Source of the DNA: Rhizobium grahamii CCGE 502 | Lineage (GTDB): Bacteria; Pseudomonadota; Alphaproteobacteria; Rhizobiales; Rhizobiaceae | Direction of reading: 5' to 3' | DNA length: 64,000 nucleotides | Assembly (NCBI RefSeq): GCF_000298315.2 | Contig: NZ_AEYE02000029.1 | Location: 1 to 64,000, forward strand | Part shown: positions 62,682-64,000 of the stretch, in pieces | Position numbering within the stretch: position 1 is the stretch's first letter | How the letters are laid out: each line of letters begins with the position of its first letter | The notes under the pieces: generated by a model | The model's input: only the letters and a program-made list of their open reading frames with translations | The model's database searches: none | What the model was told of the DNA's origin: nothing | Position numbers and translations under genes: made by a program

Positions 62682-64000
62682 TCATCCGGCCAACTCGAAA
62701 TCGGGCAATTTGAACGTCTTATTGTTGAATGCGTCGGTAGGTCCGTAGAAACGGATGGCTGGCAGCGGCCTTTTGTCTGCCGTCGGTATCCAGTTCGCCT
62801 CGAGGCCGTCGGGCGCCTTCGGACCGACGTAGATGCTCACGCCCCCATTGGCGTTCTTCTTCATCTTATCGAGATCGTAAGATGACAGGGTCGTTCGCTC
62901 CAGATCGCTGTAGATGAAAGACATCGTAGCCCTGTCATAGACCGTCAGCGCCCAGAACTGCTTCACGGGCATGTCGGCGGGGAGGTCGAGTTTATAGAGC
63001 TTGCCTGCCTCCAAGAACTGCCCGTCCTTGTCAGCCATTGCCATCATGTACTGAGTCGCGGGTGTGTCGCTCAGCATCTTCGGCATGTAGGTGCACCAGA
63101 AGTATTCGGCTGCACGTGGGATGAGGTCGATATAGTCGTCGTAGATAAATGAGAAGGTTTTGTTGTTATCGGCTTGCAGCAGCGAGACGTAGTGTCGGTC
63201 CGGCCAATAGCGCATGGAGTCCGGCGTGTGGTCGAACCAATCCTGAAGGTAGAACCAGACGTCAATCGCCGCCTGATGCATCGCGCGCTTGGCCGTATCA
63301 TCCGGTGCGAAGGGCTTGCCCTTTTCGATACCAAGCGACTTCAACATCCCCATCATGACCTTATCGTGCTCTCTGACAGGCTCGACGCTCATGATGGCAT
63401 GCATGTCCTCGAAGTGCCGCTCATCGTAGAACGGCAAGGTCGGGTAACGCTGGTTGATCGGATCGACGAACTTCTGTTGAGGCGGGCTGCTTGCCTCGCT
63501 GAGATAGTACATACGGAGCCGCTTTGCATATGCATAGGCGTCGGCGGTCGTCTTGCCCGCCGCCGGTACCGAGCGGAACGCAAAAGCAACGCGATAGTTC
63601 GGCGAGACCACCTGAATGTATTCGTCCGGTATCGGGTCAGTGTAACCTGGCGGCGTGAATAGCAGCTTTCCACCCTTGCCCTGATCGACGCCAGCCGGGC
63701 CAACATCCGCTATGGTGAACTGCCAAGCATCGACAACCTGACCGTAGAGACTCCCGTCCGGCCCCGCCACGGGTACCTCAAGAACCACAGGTCCCTTTTG
63801 CAGGTCCGTGAACGCGGAAATATAGGGCGTGGTACTGTTCGCGGTGATGGCTTCAAGCTTTGGCGTTGCGACCGCCGAATAGGCAATGATGTCGTTGTCC
63901 TTCATGTCGAGGTCCGTGAAGGCGGCACGGCGAAATGCATAAATCGCAATCGCAGGCATATTCCAGAGGACCGCCTCGAACGCACGCTGGTATTTGATCT
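62682..64000 (-). CDS. DUF1254/DUF1214 protein, 5-prime end beyond the window
   Basis: The protein reads through the right edge. In-frame codons from 64000 back to the Met at 63959 encode IKYQRAFEAVLWNMPAI, which matches the DUF1254 start region, so that Met is internal and the gene begins outside. The visible part contains DUF1254 (about the first half) and DUF1214 (PVKQFWALTVYDRATMSFIYSD) blocks. It is a second member of the family at 5323 and shares the KGKPFAPDD-type segment with it. Function unknown. Confidence 0.88.
   Translation of the reverse strand, partial: IKYQRAFEAVLWNMPAIAIYAFRRAAFTDLDMKDNDIIAYSAVATPKLEAITANSTTPYISAFTDLQKGPVVLEVPVAGPDGSLYGQVVDAWQFTIADVGPAGVDQGKGGKLLFTPPGYTDPIPDEYIQVVSPNYRVAFAFRSVPAAGKTTADAYAYAKRLRMYYLSEASSPPQQKFVDPINQRYPTLPFYDERHFEDMHAIMSVEPVREHDKVMMGMLKSLGIEKGKPFAPDDTAKRAMHQAAIDVWFYLQDWFDHTPDSMRYWPDRHYVSLLQADNNKTFSFIYDDYIDLIPRAAEYFWCTYMPKMLSDTPATQYMMAMADKDGQFLEAGKLYKLDLPADMPVKQFWALTVYDRATMSFIYSDLERTTLSSYDLDKMKKNANGGVSIYVGPKAPDGLEANWIPTADKRPLPAIRFYGPTDAFNNKTFKLPDFELAG

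Overview
The window looks like chromosomal DNA of a Rhizobiaceae alphaproteobacterium (Ensifer/Sinorhizobium, Rhizobium or Shinella-like). The evidence is a GC-rich base composition with long shadow ORFs, the block lysC-ptsP-prfA-prmC-DUF4167-clpB, a nearby ubiG, and operons such as comF-grxC-nitrilase-DUF1178 and etfBA followed by 3-hydroxyacyl-CoA dehydrogenase. Almost everything reads as intact housekeeping sequence. There is no integrase, transposase, CRISPR array or phage block. The genus is an inference; no 16S rRNA is present.

Layout. 0-5 kb: an exported M23 peptidase converging on clpB, which has a heat-shock-like promoter. 5-9 kb: a DUF1254 exported protein and a Tat-exported arylsulfatase whose upstream regions share an identical 16-bp motif. 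9-16 kb: DUF4167 protein, prmC, prfA, ptsP and lysC. 16-19 kb: two tandem MarR paralogues divergent from a ClC chloride transporter with CBS domains, with a 19-bp palindrome between them. 19-24 kb: signalling genes, namely a degenerate GGDEF protein and a CHASE2 adenylate/guanylate cyclase convergent with a secreted FecR-domain protein with a His/Asp-rich tail; then ubiG. 24.5-27.5 kb: a compact minus-strand cluster of a lipoprotein with LRAT-like residues, an ICMT-family methyltransferase, a lipoyl-less E2-type acyltransferase and an SDR ending in a SEC-C zinc motif. 27.5-32 kb: a small lipoprotein, an L,D-transpeptidase, an SDR and the comF-grxC-nitrilase-DUF1178 operon. 32-37 kb: a methyltransferase, an orphan Flp pilin too short for routine ORF cut-offs, mutT, GNAT, argJ and a parvulin-type PPIase.

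37-48.6 kb: secA, then a Wzx-like flippase with a CelD/BcsL-type acetyltransferase; an acyl-CoA synthetase; an aldo/keto reductase and a methyltransferase; and a TetR/MFS divergent pair with two copies of one palindromic operator. 48.6-54 kb: tRNA-Leu(CAA), a GT39-like membrane glycosyltransferase, a CPA2 antiporter with a cyclic-nucleotide-binding domain, a DedA/YqaA-like protein, DsbB and an HNH endonuclease. 54-64 kb: AlkA-like glycosylase, gluQ, YihY/BrkB protein, SDR, HIG1-like protein, cobalamin adenosyltransferase, rhomboid protease, etfBA, a 3-hydroxybutyryl-CoA dehydrogenase, a 728-bp gene-free stretch with a 15-bp inverted repeat, and a second DUF1254 gene running off the right edge.

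How the parts may work together. lysC-ptsP-prfA-prmC is a growth and nitrogen-PTS block. etfBA with the hydroxyacyl-CoA dehydrogenase serves acyl-CoA oxidation. The least explained parts are the 24.5-27.4 kb lipid-modification-like cluster and the CHASE2 cyclase/FecR pair; these are the best candidates for undescribed systems. Function there is inferred from family motifs and gene order only.
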